DNA from: Acidobacteria bacterium RIFCSPLOWO2_12_FULL_66_21
Lineage (GTDB): Bacteria; Acidobacteriota; Vicinamibacteria; Vicinamibacterales; 2-12-FULL-66-21
DNA: 64,000 bases
Direction of reading: 5' to 3'
Assembly: GCA_001767455.1 (NCBI GenBank)
Contig: MELC01000083.1
Location: 32,504-96,503, forward strand
Part shown: positions 1 to 7,849 of the stretch, in pieces
How the letters are laid out: every line of letters begins with the position of its first letter
How positions within the stretch are numbered: position 1 is the stretch's first letter
The notes under the pieces: model-generated
The model's database searches: none
Seen by the model: the letters and a program-made list of their open reading frames with translations, nothing else
What the model was told of the DNA's origin: nothing
Made by a program: the position numbers and the translations under genes

Positions 1-100
1 CGAAGGCGGTGCCTGCCGCGCCGAAGCCCGAAAGCATCGAGCGGGCGAAGGCGGTGCCTGCCGCGCCGAAGCCCGAAAGCATCGAGCGGGCGAAGGCGGG
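1..100. repeat. 45-bp tandem repeat at window edge
   Basis: Two perfect copies of a 45-bp unit (1-45 and 46-90) are followed by the first 9 bases of a third. The unit length is a multiple of three, and one forward frame stays open through both copies and stops with TGA at 105-107. This may be the repeat-rich C-terminus of a gene starting left of the window, or a G+C-rich intergenic repeat. The window edge prevents a decision. Confidence 0.8.
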
Positions 101-133
101 AACTTGACGTCCGGATTGATCGTATGAAAGACT

Positions 134-150
134 AGTCTGTATTACAAACT
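134..150. promoter_or_regulatory. Palindromic operator upstream of membrane protein/regulator pair
   Basis: AGTCTGTATTACAAACT has 8-base arms around a central T that match at 7 of 8 positions. It lies about 20 bases before the start of a two-gene unit whose second gene is a winged-helix regulator. It is therefore a likely binding site for that regulator (autoregulation). The assignment rests on symmetry and position only. Confidence 0.55.
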
Positions 151-170
151 GGTTTTCCGTGGAGGCCATC

Positions 171-809
171 ATGACGGAGCAGCCGGATCTCGATGAACTC
201 GCTCGGCGTCCCCGCCGCTACTGGACGATCGACGGGCTTCCCGAGCTGGTGGTCGGAGTCCTGTGGATCATCTGGGGCGGCGCCTGGCTCATCGGCCAGA
301 ACATCCCCCACGACTGGCGCTGGGCGGCGTACTGGCTGATCGTGCCCCCCGTCCTCGCGTTGAGCGGCTTCGCGGTCAACTGGATCACGCGGCGCCTGAA
401 GGAGCGGATCACCTTCCCCCGCACCGGCTACGTGGAATGGAGGAAACCCAGCAACCGGGTCAGCCTCGGCGTCGGCCTCGCCATCGCGGGCATCGCTGCC
501 GTCCTCGCAGTCGTGACCATGAGCGTCACGGGCGGCGACCAGCGACTCGAGCGCACGATGCCCTTTTCGCTCACGGTCTGCCTCGCGCTCTCGTTCGTCG
601 CCGTCAGTGTGCGACAAAGGACGCTCCATCACCTCGCACTCGCCGCCGCCGTCGTCGTCCTCGCCCTGGCCATCTTCAGCGTCACCAGTGGCTGGGACGC
701 CATGAACTGGCTGTTTCTCGGCCTCGGCACGATCTGCGTTTTCGTCGGCGCGATCCGCCTCGCGCTGTTCCTGCGATCGCACCCGCTGCCGGCGGGAGAA
801 GGGCTGTGA
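171..809 (+). CDS. Six-TM membrane protein of unknown function
   Basis: A 212-residue integral membrane protein. About six hydrophobic segments are visible, at roughly residues 22-42, 48-66, 98-120, 130-148, 155-172 and 178-200, separated by short charged loops. The ATG at 171 is preferred over an in-frame GTG at 159 because a GGAGG ribosome site lies at 161-165, five bases before it. The stop codon overlaps the GTG start of the next gene by four bases, so the two are translationally coupled. Membrane protein plus winged-helix regulator is a common arrangement in which the regulator controls its own unit. No catalytic motif is seen, so no function is assigned beyond membrane location. Confidence 0.85.
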   Translation: MTEQPDLDELARRPRRYWTIDGLPELVVGVLWIIWGGAWLIGQNIPHDWRWAAYWLIVPPVLALSGFAVNWITRRLKERITFPRTGYVEWRKPSNRVSLGVGLAIAGIAAVLAVVTMSVTGGDQRLERTMPFSLTVCLALSFVAVSVRQRTLHHLALAAAVVVLALAIFSVTSGWDAMNWLFLGLGTICVFVGAIRLALFLRSHPLPAGEGL

Positions 810-1135
810 CCGAACTCGATCGCGTCATACACGAACCCGCCCGCCTCCTCGTCGTCGCGCTCCTTGCGGGAGTAAAGGAGGCGGACTTCCTCTGGGTGCT
901 CCGCGAGAGCGCGCTGACAAAGGGCAACCTCTCCAGCCACATCGCGAAGCTGGAAGAAGCCGGCTACGTCGAGGTGGAAAAGACCTACAAGGGCAGGATC
1001 CCGCTGACCTTGCTTCGTCTCACGCGCCAGGGACGATCGGCGTTCGAGCGCTACAAGAAAACGCTGAACGGCGTCCTCGGCACGAAAAGCAACAGGAGAA
1101 GGGGAGAAAGCGAGCCAAGCGCGACCACCGAGTGA
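806..1135 (+). CDS. Winged-helix transcriptional regulator (MarR-like, HTH_34 type)
   Basis: A 109-residue protein that is essentially one winged-helix DNA-binding domain. It has the opening 'LDRVIHEPARL', the recognition helix region 'LTKGNLSSHIAKLEEAGYV' (about residues 37-55) and a wing with 'LTRQGRSAFERYKK'. This order is typical of the PF13601-type stand-alone regulators that are usually co-transcribed with a small membrane protein. The start is a GTG at 806 inside the upstream stop (GTGA overlap). The last 25 residues are basic and low in complexity. It probably represses or activates its own operon through the palindrome at 134-150; this is inference from position. Confidence 0.88.
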   Translation: MTELDRVIHEPARLLVVALLAGVKEADFLWVLRESALTKGNLSSHIAKLEEAGYVEVEKTYKGRIPLTLLRLTRQGRSAFERYKKTLNGVLGTKSNRRRGESEPSATTE

Positions 1136-1140
1136 CATTC

Positions 1141-1300
1141 ACCACGGAAAAACACGGAATTACACGGACACCCGTTACGATTCGGCTTGACGTGGACAAG
1201 CGGAATCCGGCCGTTCTGGCCGCGTTACGCGGGTGAGATGAGATGAGATCGATTTCGTCTTTCCCGTGTTCTTCCGTGTTCTTCCGTGTTCCTCCGTGGT
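1141..1300. repeat. Intergenic inverted repeat with 27-nt arms
   Basis: Arms at 1141-1167 and 1274-1300 are complementary at 23 of 27 positions. Each is itself built from short CCACGG/ACACGG (or CCGTGT) reiterations. The structure fills most of the gap between the regulator and the EF-P-like gene. It could fold into a long hairpin or be a remnant of a miniature mobile element. No gene is seen in 1136-1354. Confidence 0.7.
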
Positions 1301-1354
1301 TTGGATGACCGTGTGAGCCCGTGGTTGTTCTTCGTCCGGCTATACTCGGAGGTT

Positions 1355-1930
1355 ATGGCGTCACTGATTGAAGCGATCGATATCAAGCGGAAGATGTTCT
1401 TCGAGCACGAGGGCACGCCGTATCACTGCATCGACGTAGACGTGTCCAAGCCGACGGCGCGCGGGGGCCAGACGCTCGTCCGGATCAAGATGCGCAACCT
1501 CTTGACGCGGGCCGTGTTCGACAAGACCTTCAAGGCGGGCGACAAGTTCAAGGAGCCGGATCTCGTGGTCGTGGCCGCGACGTACCTCTACGCGGACGGC
1601 AGCGGCTATCACTTCATGGACCAGAACACGTTCGATACGTTGACGCTCAGCGCGGAGGTCGTCGGCGACGATCGGCGGCTGCTGGTCGACAACGTCCCGG
1701 TCCAGGTGCAGAAGTACAACGGCAACCCGATCGGGCTTCAGTTGCCGCCGCACGTGGAGCTGACCGTCACCTACACCGAACCGGGCGTTCGCGGCGACAC
1801 CGCCAGCGGCGGCGTCACCAAGGCCGCGACGCTCGAGACCGGCCTGGAAATCCGCGTCCCTCTCTTCATCAAGGAAGGCGAGAAGGTGAAGGTGCACACC
1901 GAGACGCGCGAATTCGCAGGCCGGGCGTGA
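1355..1930 (+). CDS. efpL: EF-P-like translation factor, EfpL/YeiP subfamily
   Basis: A 191-residue protein covering all three EF-P domains: KOW-like domain I (about 1-65), the central OB domain (about 66-130) and a C-terminal OB domain ending in 'FAGRA'. The ribosome-facing loop reads 'SKPTARGGQTLVRIKMRNL', with Arg36 at the tip. Ordinary EF-P carries a modifiable Lys or Arg in a shorter KPGKGQ-type loop. The SPTARG-type loop, the 'GYHFMDQ' segment and the ending resemble E. coli YeiP, now called EfpL, which relieves ribosome stalling at polyproline and related motifs. The start is set by GGAGG at 1348-1352. No EF-P modification gene is seen nearby, as expected if the tip Arg is used unmodified. 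Subfamily assignment is by motif memory, not by alignment. Confidence 0.85.
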   Translation: MASLIEAIDIKRKMFFEHEGTPYHCIDVDVSKPTARGGQTLVRIKMRNLLTRAVFDKTFKAGDKFKEPDLVVVAATYLYADGSGYHFMDQNTFDTLTLSAEVVGDDRRLLVDNVPVQVQKYNGNPIGLQLPPHVELTVTYTEPGVRGDTASGGVTKAATLETGLEIRVPLFIKEGEKVKVHTETREFAGRA

Positions 1931-1933
1931 GGA

Positions 1934-2590
1934 TCAGCCGCGGAACCTGTCCGGGAACTGCTTGATGATGCCGTCCGACAGCACGTCCGCCATGTGCAGG
2001 ATGTGGATGTAGACCGCGTCGAACGCCGCGACATCCTCGTCGTACTTGTGCTGGAGCCGCGCGACCACTTCCTTCGTCGTCGTCTCGAGGTGCATGTTCA
2101 TCGCGTCGGTCATCGCCGCGGCCGGCCAGTTCGGATTCGCCTTCGACAGGAACACCGCGATGTCCGCGGCGTTCTGCTTCCACGTCGCGTTCGCGGCGTC
2201 GAACGCCGCCGTATTGTTCGTCTTCGCGGCATTCACGAGGGTGACGGCGATGCTGATGTGCTCTTTCAACAGCGCGGTCAGCTTGTCCCCCGCGCCCTTC
2301 CCGTAGTACGGAACGATCGCGGCGCCGATATCCTCCTGGTTCTTCATCAGGCGCTTCGCCGCGGCGTCCGCGTCGGGCGTCCCCGCGACGGCGGCGACGA
2401 CGTATTCACGGGTCCAGACAACGTGATCGGTCCAGAGCTTGCGCATGGCCTCGCGAAGCGTGCGCTCGCTCGAGGTGGCCGCCGCGGGATGCTGCATCCC
2501 GGTCATCCGCTGGCCGGCGGCGCCTGCCGGGGCGCCAAGCAGCACAGCCAGAGCGGCGACGGCGAATAGACGGTGAATCCCAGGTTTCAT
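1934..2590 (-). CDS. Exported helical protein of unknown function (LW-DHV-WTR family)
   Basis: 218 residues with a signal peptide (about 1-27, ending AGA). A mature all-helical domain contains 'LWTDHVVWTREYVV', 'DIGAAIVPYYGKGAGDKLT', 'LLKEHISIAV', 'FLSKANPNWP' and 'HILHMADVLSDGIIKQFP'. I recall this pattern from uncharacterised secreted or surface proteins in Firmicutes and other phyla. The conserved His and Asp residues hint at a ferritin-like four-helix bundle, but no metal site can be proven. The ATG at 2590 is supported by an upstream GGAGGAG. It converges on efpL with only three bases between the stop codons. Function unknown. Confidence 0.8.
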   Translation of the reverse strand: MKPGIHRLFAVAALAVLLGAPAGAAGQRMTGMQHPAAATSSERTLREAMRKLWTDHVVWTREYVVAAVAGTPDADAAAKRLMKNQEDIGAAIVPYYGKGAGDKLTALLKEHISIAVTLVNAAKTNNTAAFDAANATWKQNAADIAVFLSKANPNWPAAAMTDAMNMHLETTTKEVVARLQHKYDEDVAAFDAVYIHILHMADVLSDGIIKQFPDRFRG

Positions 2591-2645
2591 GGCTAACTCC
2601 TCCATGGCAGCACTCGCAGGTCCTGCCCGAAATCGGATGCGCTCC

Positions 2646-2713
2646 AAGGGCCACAGGCCCTTTGTAGCGCCGGGCTTGGGCCTGTCGTATGTAGCGCAGG
2701 GCTTCAGCCCTGC
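2646..2713. repeat. Two short palindromic (REP-like) hairpins
   Basis: AAGGGCC-ACA-GGCCCTT (2646-2662) and GCAGGGC-TTCA-GCCCTGC (2696-2713) are perfect hairpins separated by a 'TGTAGCG'-containing spacer that occurs twice. They sit between divergent genes, so they are more likely repetitive extragenic palindromes than transcription terminators. Confidence 0.6.
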
Positions 2714-2806
2714 TCATACAGAGTCCGGACAATCCGGAAGGTTACGGCGTAAACTGAGCCCTTACCGTTTGCCTCCCGATACCCTCTCGCCAAAAGGGGT
2801 GGATTC

Positions 2807-4594
2807 ATGACCTTCAAGCGCTTTCGGTCCACGGTGCTTCCGCTCTCGTTGTTTGGTGTGATGTTGGCCGCTGCGCCCTTCGTCGCCGCTCAAACTGGCG
2901 GCGGGACCCCGCAGACGCCGCCACCGGCGCCAGCGGGAGCAAAACCTGCGCCTCCCGCGACGCAGCCGTCGCCGGCCACCCGGCCCGTCACACCGCTTCA
3001 GCAATGGCTCACTGACACACGCAAGATCGAGGACCCCGGCAAGAAGCTCGAGGCGCTCCGGTCGATCCGCAACGGATCGGCTGCGGCGCTGCGGACCGTG
3101 GACACCGACATCCTCTCGCTCCTGTTGACGAAGTTCCCGGACAGGACCGACGACATCGGCGCCGCGTTCAGGCAGGTGCTGGATGGCATTCCCGCCTCCT
3201 CGTCACCTGAGAGCCGGCTGGCGATGACGGTCAGTGCCGCCACGCTGCTGCTCGACAGGAAGATCCTGCTCTACAAGGCCGAGGCGGCGGTGGCCCAGGC
3301 TTACGAGGCGTTCGACCCGGAGAAATACGCCGCTTCGCTGCGCAAGATGGCCGCCGACTCCAAGCGACCCGCGCCGAGCGAGAAGCAGCTCACGACGTCG
3401 GTGAACAACACGAAGGCCCGTGCGCTGGAGACGCTGGGGCGGCTGCACATCGCGTTGGGCGACACCGCGCGTGGCGAGAAAGAGCTGAAGGACGTCCTGA
3501 CACTCAACCCGGTGTCGGCTCCCGCAGCCATCGCGCTTGCCGAGAGCGCCGTGAAGCACGGCGAGAAGAACACCGCGCTCGGCTACTACTTCGCCGCGGC
3601 GCTCGGTGGCCGCATCAAGCCCGCCGACGAAACCGCGATGCGGGGCCTCTATCGCGACGTGAGCGGCAGCGATGCGGGGTTCGAAGACGCGTGGGACAAG
3701 ACGTACCGGGAAAAGCTGCCGAACCCGGTGACCGCCGAAAAGTACGTGCGGACCGCGAGCCGGACGAACCGAACCATCCTCGCCGAGATGTTCACCGGAT
3801 CCGGGTGCCCGCCGTGCGCCGGCGCCGATCTGGCGCTCGACGCCGTCATGGCGCGGTACCGGCCGGAAGACGTCATCGCCATCGCCTACCATGTCCACAT
3901 TCCGCAGCCGGATCCGATGACGACGCCGGGGTCGATGGCGCGGAAGGAGTACTACAAGGTGCCGGGCGTGCCGACGATTCACGTGGACGGCGGCGGCGAG
4001 CCGCCTTCGGCGGGTCGTGGATACTTCAAGGTCGGCGGCGGCGATCGCGACTCGGCGACCAGGATCTATCCGGACTACGTCAAGGCCATCGACAAGGAGC
4101 TGGAAATCGCGCCGCGCGGCGCGCTCGGGGTCCGCGCCTCACTCGACGGGCAGCGCGTGAAGGTGACGGCGACCGTCTCCAATGTCGCGGCGGACGCGAA
4201 AGATCTGAAGCTGCACGTGATTCTTGCCGAGCACGAGCTGCGGTTCAGCGGCGAGAACGGGATCCGGTTCCACCCGATGGCCGTTCGCGGCGTCGCGGGC
4301 GACGACAAGCCCGGGCTGCCCGTGACGCTCGAATCCGGCAAGGCGACAATCACGCACACGTTCGACCTCGCCACGATTCGGGAACAGATCGTGAAAAGCC
4401 TGGCCGACGAGATCGCGAAACGCCGCGAGCAGACCAAGGCGGCGCCCGTACCGCCGACGTATCGCGCGGAGGGACACGCGTACACCGAGATCGACACGTC
4501 GGCGCTCGCGGTGGTCGTGTTCCTGCAGGACGCGGATCGGAACGTGCTGCAGGCGGCGCGAGCCGACGTCGCGCCCGTGCGCACGAAGCGGTAG
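2807..4594 (+). CDS. Exported TPR/thioredoxin-like protein with CPPC motif
   Basis: 595 residues. A signal peptide (about 1-28) and a Pro/Ala-rich linker (about 30-66) are followed by an alpha-helical region with TPR character (about 130-280). A thioredoxin-like segment then carries 'GSGCPPCAG' (C334-P-P-C337), 'DVIAIAYHVHIPQPDPM' and the cis-proline-like 'GVPTIHVDG'. A C-terminal beta-rich domain follows (about 430-590). Such proteins are placed in the periplasm or outer surface. The CPPC pair suggests thiol-disulfide or redox-sensing chemistry, but a partner is not evident. The ATG at 2807 follows GGGGTGGA. It is a single-gene unit divergent from the gene ending at 1934. Specific function unknown. 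Confidence 0.82.
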   Translation: MTFKRFRSTVLPLSLFGVMLAAAPFVAAQTGGGTPQTPPPAPAGAKPAPPATQPSPATRPVTPLQQWLTDTRKIEDPGKKLEALRSIRNGSAAALRTVDTDILSLLLTKFPDRTDDIGAAFRQVLDGIPASSSPESRLAMTVSAATLLLDRKILLYKAEAAVAQAYEAFDPEKYAASLRKMAADSKRPAPSEKQLTTSVNNTKARALETLGRLHIALGDTARGEKELKDVLTLNPVSAPAAIALAESAVKHGEKNTALGYYFAAALGGRIKPADETAMRGLYRDVSGSDAGFEDAWDKTYREKLPNPVTAEKYVRTASRTNRTILAEMFTGSGCPPCAGADLALDAVMARYRPEDVIAIAYHVHIPQPDPMTTPGSMARKEYYKVPGVPTIHVDGGGEPPSAGRGYFKVGGGDRDSATRIYPDYVKAIDKELEIAPRGALGVRASLDGQRVKVTATVSNVAADAKDLKLHVILAEHELRFSGENGIRFHPMAVRGVAGDDKPGLPVTLESGKATITHTFDLATIREQIVKSLADEIAKRREQTKAAPVPPTYRAEGHAYTEIDTSALAVVVFLQDADRNVLQAARADVAPVRTKR

Positions 4595-4828
4595 GTACTG
4601 GCGCCCCGGGTCAGGCTCCCGGGGCGCGCAGCACGCTGAGGGCATTGGTCCAGCGGGGTCGGCTACACCTCCGTTCATCATGAGCTCGTTCTGCAGTTCG
4701 TGTCGTTCGGCACCGACGGCCGATCCAACCCGGCCATGATTGTGCTGGAGCCGTCCGGGAACGAAGCACGGCGCGCCGTGGGATATCTGGCGTCGAAAGA
4801 TGCCGTCGTATTCCTGAAGTGAAGGACG

Positions 4829-5395
4829 TCAGTGCTTGCGCTGAGCCGCCTGCAGGGCCTCTTCGTACTCGAGAACTTCGTGCCTGACGCGGTCGCCGAT
4901 CGCCCTCGCGGCGTCGGTCTCGTGCTGTCCGCGAACGATCTCGAAACCAATCCTGTCGTACAACGCTTCCATCGTCTTCGTGCTGACGACATGCGAGGCT
5001 GCCGCGACTTCGGCCGCGTGCTGAAGCTCGTGGGCGACGACCTCCAGCAACTGCATCCGGCTCAACTCCTGTTTCACGTTCACGCGCAGGTACCGCACGC
5101 CGGGCGCGGACGCGGCGAAGTGCAGCTCTCCCCAGATCAGCTCCTTCGCGGGCACTTGAGGCGCGATGAACACGATGACGTCCGAGCGCTGCAGCGTGTC
5201 GATCAGCTCACGCAGGGTCTCCGAACCGGCGATACCATCCGCCAGTACGGCCTGGAGCCTCGCGCTGGTCGCGCGCACGCGTATCAGCTCCGTCCGATCC
5301 CCCGCTGCGATCCCCGACACCGTCACAGCGAGACAGAGCGCGGAGGCCACGTACAGTCTTCGCAGCCACGATAAGCGAGCACGGCTCGACGACAT
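4829..5395 (-). CDS. Secreted zincin-like metalloprotease domain protein (HELQH)
   Basis: 188 residues, with an N-terminal hydrophobic export segment (about 10-32) and a soluble domain carrying 'LLEVVAHELQHAAEVA'. This is an HExxH zinc motif in the helix expected of a minimal zincin. No clear third ligand could be assigned, though acidic residues follow in 'ETDAARAIGD'. The frame is open further upstream, but the ATG at 5395 is preferred because it gives a normal signal-anchor start. It is transcribed away from the neighbouring five-gene operon stop with a 168-bp gap that holds nothing recognisable. Protease activity is inferred from the motif only. Confidence 0.75.
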   Translation of the reverse strand: MSSSRARLSWLRRLYVASALCLAVTVSGIAAGDRTELIRVRATSARLQAVLADGIAGSETLRELIDTLQRSDVIVFIAPQVPAKELIWGELHFAASAPGVRYLRVNVKQELSRMQLLEVVAHELQHAAEVAAASHVVSTKTMEALYDRIGFEIVRGQHETDAARAIGDRVRHEVLEYEEALQAAQRKH

Positions 5396-5563
5396 GCGCC
5401 GTGTGGGCGCAATGGGAGTGCCATCGGCGGCCGATCGAAGTTGCTCAGCGAAGTGCGTCCGAGGGTTGTCTCGATGCCGGATTCCCGGCTGTTCTTCGAT
5501 CAGATTCGCGGCGATCCTGCGGTCCACCGCCAACCACGTGCGCGGCACGCAGGGGCCGCGTTT

Positions 5564-7849
5564 TCAGCGACTGGCCAGAACGGGCGGGATGCCCGCGGCC
5601 TCCGGGCGCGACGCCGTCGCGTGCACGATTCCCGCGGCGGTCAGGTTCACGAGATCCTCAACGGTACTCCCATACTGTATGAGATGCGCCGGCAGGCGCG
5701 TCCCCATCAGCACCGGTCCGACGACGACCGCCTCGCCCATGTGCTCGAGGAGCTGCATGGCCAGATTGCCCGACTGAAGGTCCGGGAAGATCAGCACGTT
5801 GGCGTTGTGCTCGAGGTCGCAGAACGGGAAATACTCGGTTCGGATGTCGGCGCTCAAGGCGGTGGCGAGCTGCATCTCACCGTCGATGGTCAGATCCGGC
5901 GCGCGCGCCTTCACGATCTCCGTCGCCTGGCGCATTCGTCGCGCGACGGCGTGGTCCACGCTCCCGAAATTCGAGAACGACAGCATCGCCACCCGGGGCT
6001 CCAGCCCCAGCGCCCGCGCGCAGCCCGCGGTCAGCAGCGCGATCTCCGCGAGATCCTCCGCCCCCGGCTCGATGTTGACGGCACAATCCGCGAGGAAGTA
6101 CACGTCTCGCGGCAGCAGCACCATGTAATGGCTCGAGATCCGGCGCACGCGTGGAGCGGTGCCGACGACCTCGAGGATCATCCGCAGCGAGTCCGCGTAA
6201 TGCGCGGCGAAGCCCGACACCATCATCTCCGCGTCCCCGCCGTTCAGCATCATGCCGCCGTAGTACTCCGGCTGCTGCAGGCGCTCGAACGCGGTCGATC
6301 GCATGACACCGCGCCGCCGTCGCAGCCTGAAGTACTGCTCCGCGTAGGCGTCCCGCCGCGTGCTGCGCGCCGGATCGACGACGCCGATTCCCGCTGCGTC
6401 GAGGCCAAGGCGCTCGACCATCGCCCGGATCTCCGCCTCGCCGCCGAGGAGGATCGGCCGCGCGATCCCTTCGTCGGCGAGGATGGCCGCCGCCCGCAGC
6501 ACCGTCTCGCTCGAGCTTTCCGGAAAGACGACGCGCGGATGCTCGTGCCGGGCCTTCACGATCAGCCGCCGCATCAGCTCGCCGCCGGTGCCCAGCCGGA
6601 TGCGGAGACTTTCCTGATACGGCTCGGTGTCGATCGGCTTGCACGCGACCCCCTCGGCGATCGCCTGGCGCGCCACCGCCGCGGATTGGCGCACCAGGAT
6701 GCGTGGATCGATCGGCTTGGGGAGCAGGTACTCGGGGCCGAAGCTGAAGCGCTCGCGTCCGTAGGCGCGGCTGACCTCGTCGACGACTTCCTCGCGCGCG
6801 AGTTCCGCGAGCGCCTCGGCCGCCGCACCCAGCATGCCGTCGGTGATCCGCGTGGCCTGCACGTCGAGGGCGCCGCGAAACACGTAGGGGAAGCTGAGGT
6901 GATCGACAATCGCGTTGGGAAACTGCGACAGCGCCGTGGCCACGATCGCGTCCCGCCGGCTGGCCCGCGCCTCCTCGTACCCGATCTCCGGCACCGGCGT
7001 CGCGAGACTGAAGACGATGGGAAAACGCGCCATCGACCGGATCATCTCCTGCGTCAGGACGCCGCCGACCGAGGCGCCGATGAACACGTCGGCGCCCCGC
7101 AGCCCGTCCTCCATCGTCAGCGGCCCGCTGGCCGAGGCAAACGCCCGCTGGTACTCCGTGAGATCGTCGCGGCCGGCGTGGATCAGGCCGTGCGCGTCGT
7201 ACACGAGCAGCCCGTCCGCCGTGACGCCCATCCTTCGCAGCATGCGGGCGCAGCCGACGCCGACCGTGCCGGCCCCGCAGATCACGATGCGCGCGCGGCC
7301 GACGGCCTTGTCCACCAGCTCGAGCGCGTTCGACAGCGCCGCCGCCGCGACCACGGAGGTGCTCTGCAGGTTCTCGTGGAACACCGGGATGTGGAGCAGG
7401 CCGCACAGGCGCTCGTAAATCGAGAGCCCCTCGGGAGCGCGGATGTCCTTGAGGATGATGCCGCCGAATCCCGGCTCGAGCAGGCGCACGGTCTCGACAA
7501 AACGATCCGCGTCGCGCGTATCGAGCTCGAGATCGAACACGTCGATGTCGGCCAGCCGTTTGAACAGGATCGCGAGTCCCTCCTGCATCGGCTTCGCGGC
7601 GCGTGGACCGACGTCCCCCAGTCCCGGCACGGCCGATCCATTCGTCACGACCGCGACGAGATTGCCGCGCGAGGTGTACCGGAACACCGCGTCCGGGTCG
7701 GCGGCGATGGCTTCGCACGGAAACGCCGCGCCCGGCAGGTACGCGAGCCGCAGCTCCCGCGCGGTGAGGCAGGGTTTGCTCGCGCGCACCTCGATCTTGC
7801 CCGGACGGTTCGCGCCGTGATAGTCGAGCGATTCTTCGCGCCGGATCAT
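5564..7849 (-). CDS. Malic-enzyme-like / phosphotransacetylase-like fusion with altered metal site
   Basis: 761 residues with the domain order of NADP malic enzymes of the MaeB type. An N-terminal malic domain (about 45-175) is followed by an NAD(P)-binding domain with 'VICGAGTVGVGCARML' (about 180-400) and a C-terminal phosphotransacetylase-like domain (about 432-755, 'RVVFPESSSETVLRAA'). The catalytic Lys of 'AAKPMQEG' (K86) is kept. The metal-binding segments normally read about 'LEDIKAP' and 'FHDDQHGT'; here they read 'LKDIRAP' (K134-D135) and 'FHENLQST' (E159-N160). Two of the three usual carboxylate ligands are therefore replaced. This argues against ordinary malate decarboxylation. The ATG overlaps the stop of the preceding dikinase-like gene (ATGA), implying coupled translation and a shared job. 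It is the last gene of the operon. Confidence 0.85.
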   Translation of the reverse strand: MIRREESLDYHGANRPGKIEVRASKPCLTARELRLAYLPGAAFPCEAIAADPDAVFRYTSRGNLVAVVTNGSAVPGLGDVGPRAAKPMQEGLAILFKRLADIDVFDLELDTRDADRFVETVRLLEPGFGGIILKDIRAPEGLSIYERLCGLLHIPVFHENLQSTSVVAAAALSNALELVDKAVGRARIVICGAGTVGVGCARMLRRMGVTADGLLVYDAHGLIHAGRDDLTEYQRAFASASGPLTMEDGLRGADVFIGASVGGVLTQEMIRSMARFPIVFSLATPVPEIGYEEARASRRDAIVATALSQFPNAIVDHLSFPYVFRGALDVQATRITDGMLGAAAEALAELAREEVVDEVSRAYGRERFSFGPEYLLPKPIDPRILVRQSAAVARQAIAEGVACKPIDTEPYQESLRIRLGTGGELMRRLIVKARHEHPRVVFPESSSETVLRAAAILADEGIARPILLGGEAEIRAMVERLGLDAAGIGVVDPARSTRRDAYAEQYFRLRRRRGVMRSTAFERLQQPEYYGGMMLNGGDAEMMVSGFAAHYADSLRMILEVVGTAPRVRRISSHYMVLLPRDVYFLADCAVNIEPGAEDLAEIALLTAGCARALGLEPRVAMLSFSNFGSVDHAVARRMRQATEIVKARAPDLTIDGEMQLATALSADIRTEYFPFCDLEHNANVLIFPDLQSGNLAMQLLEHMGEAVVVGPVLMGTRLPAHLIQYGSTVEDLVNLTAAGIVHATASRPEAAGIPPVLASR

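Noticed and set aside
263-805. Long open frame running through the first membrane-protein gene into the winged-helix regulator
   Set aside because: The upstream part is arginine- and proline-rich and overlaps the membrane-protein gene in another frame; regulator homology starts at the GTG at 806.
4640-4822. Sixty-codon forward frame reading 'NPAMIVLEPSGNEARRAVGY'
   Set aside because: The composition looks protein-like, but there is no start codon with a ribosome site and no family I recognise; it may be a gene scrap and cannot be supported.
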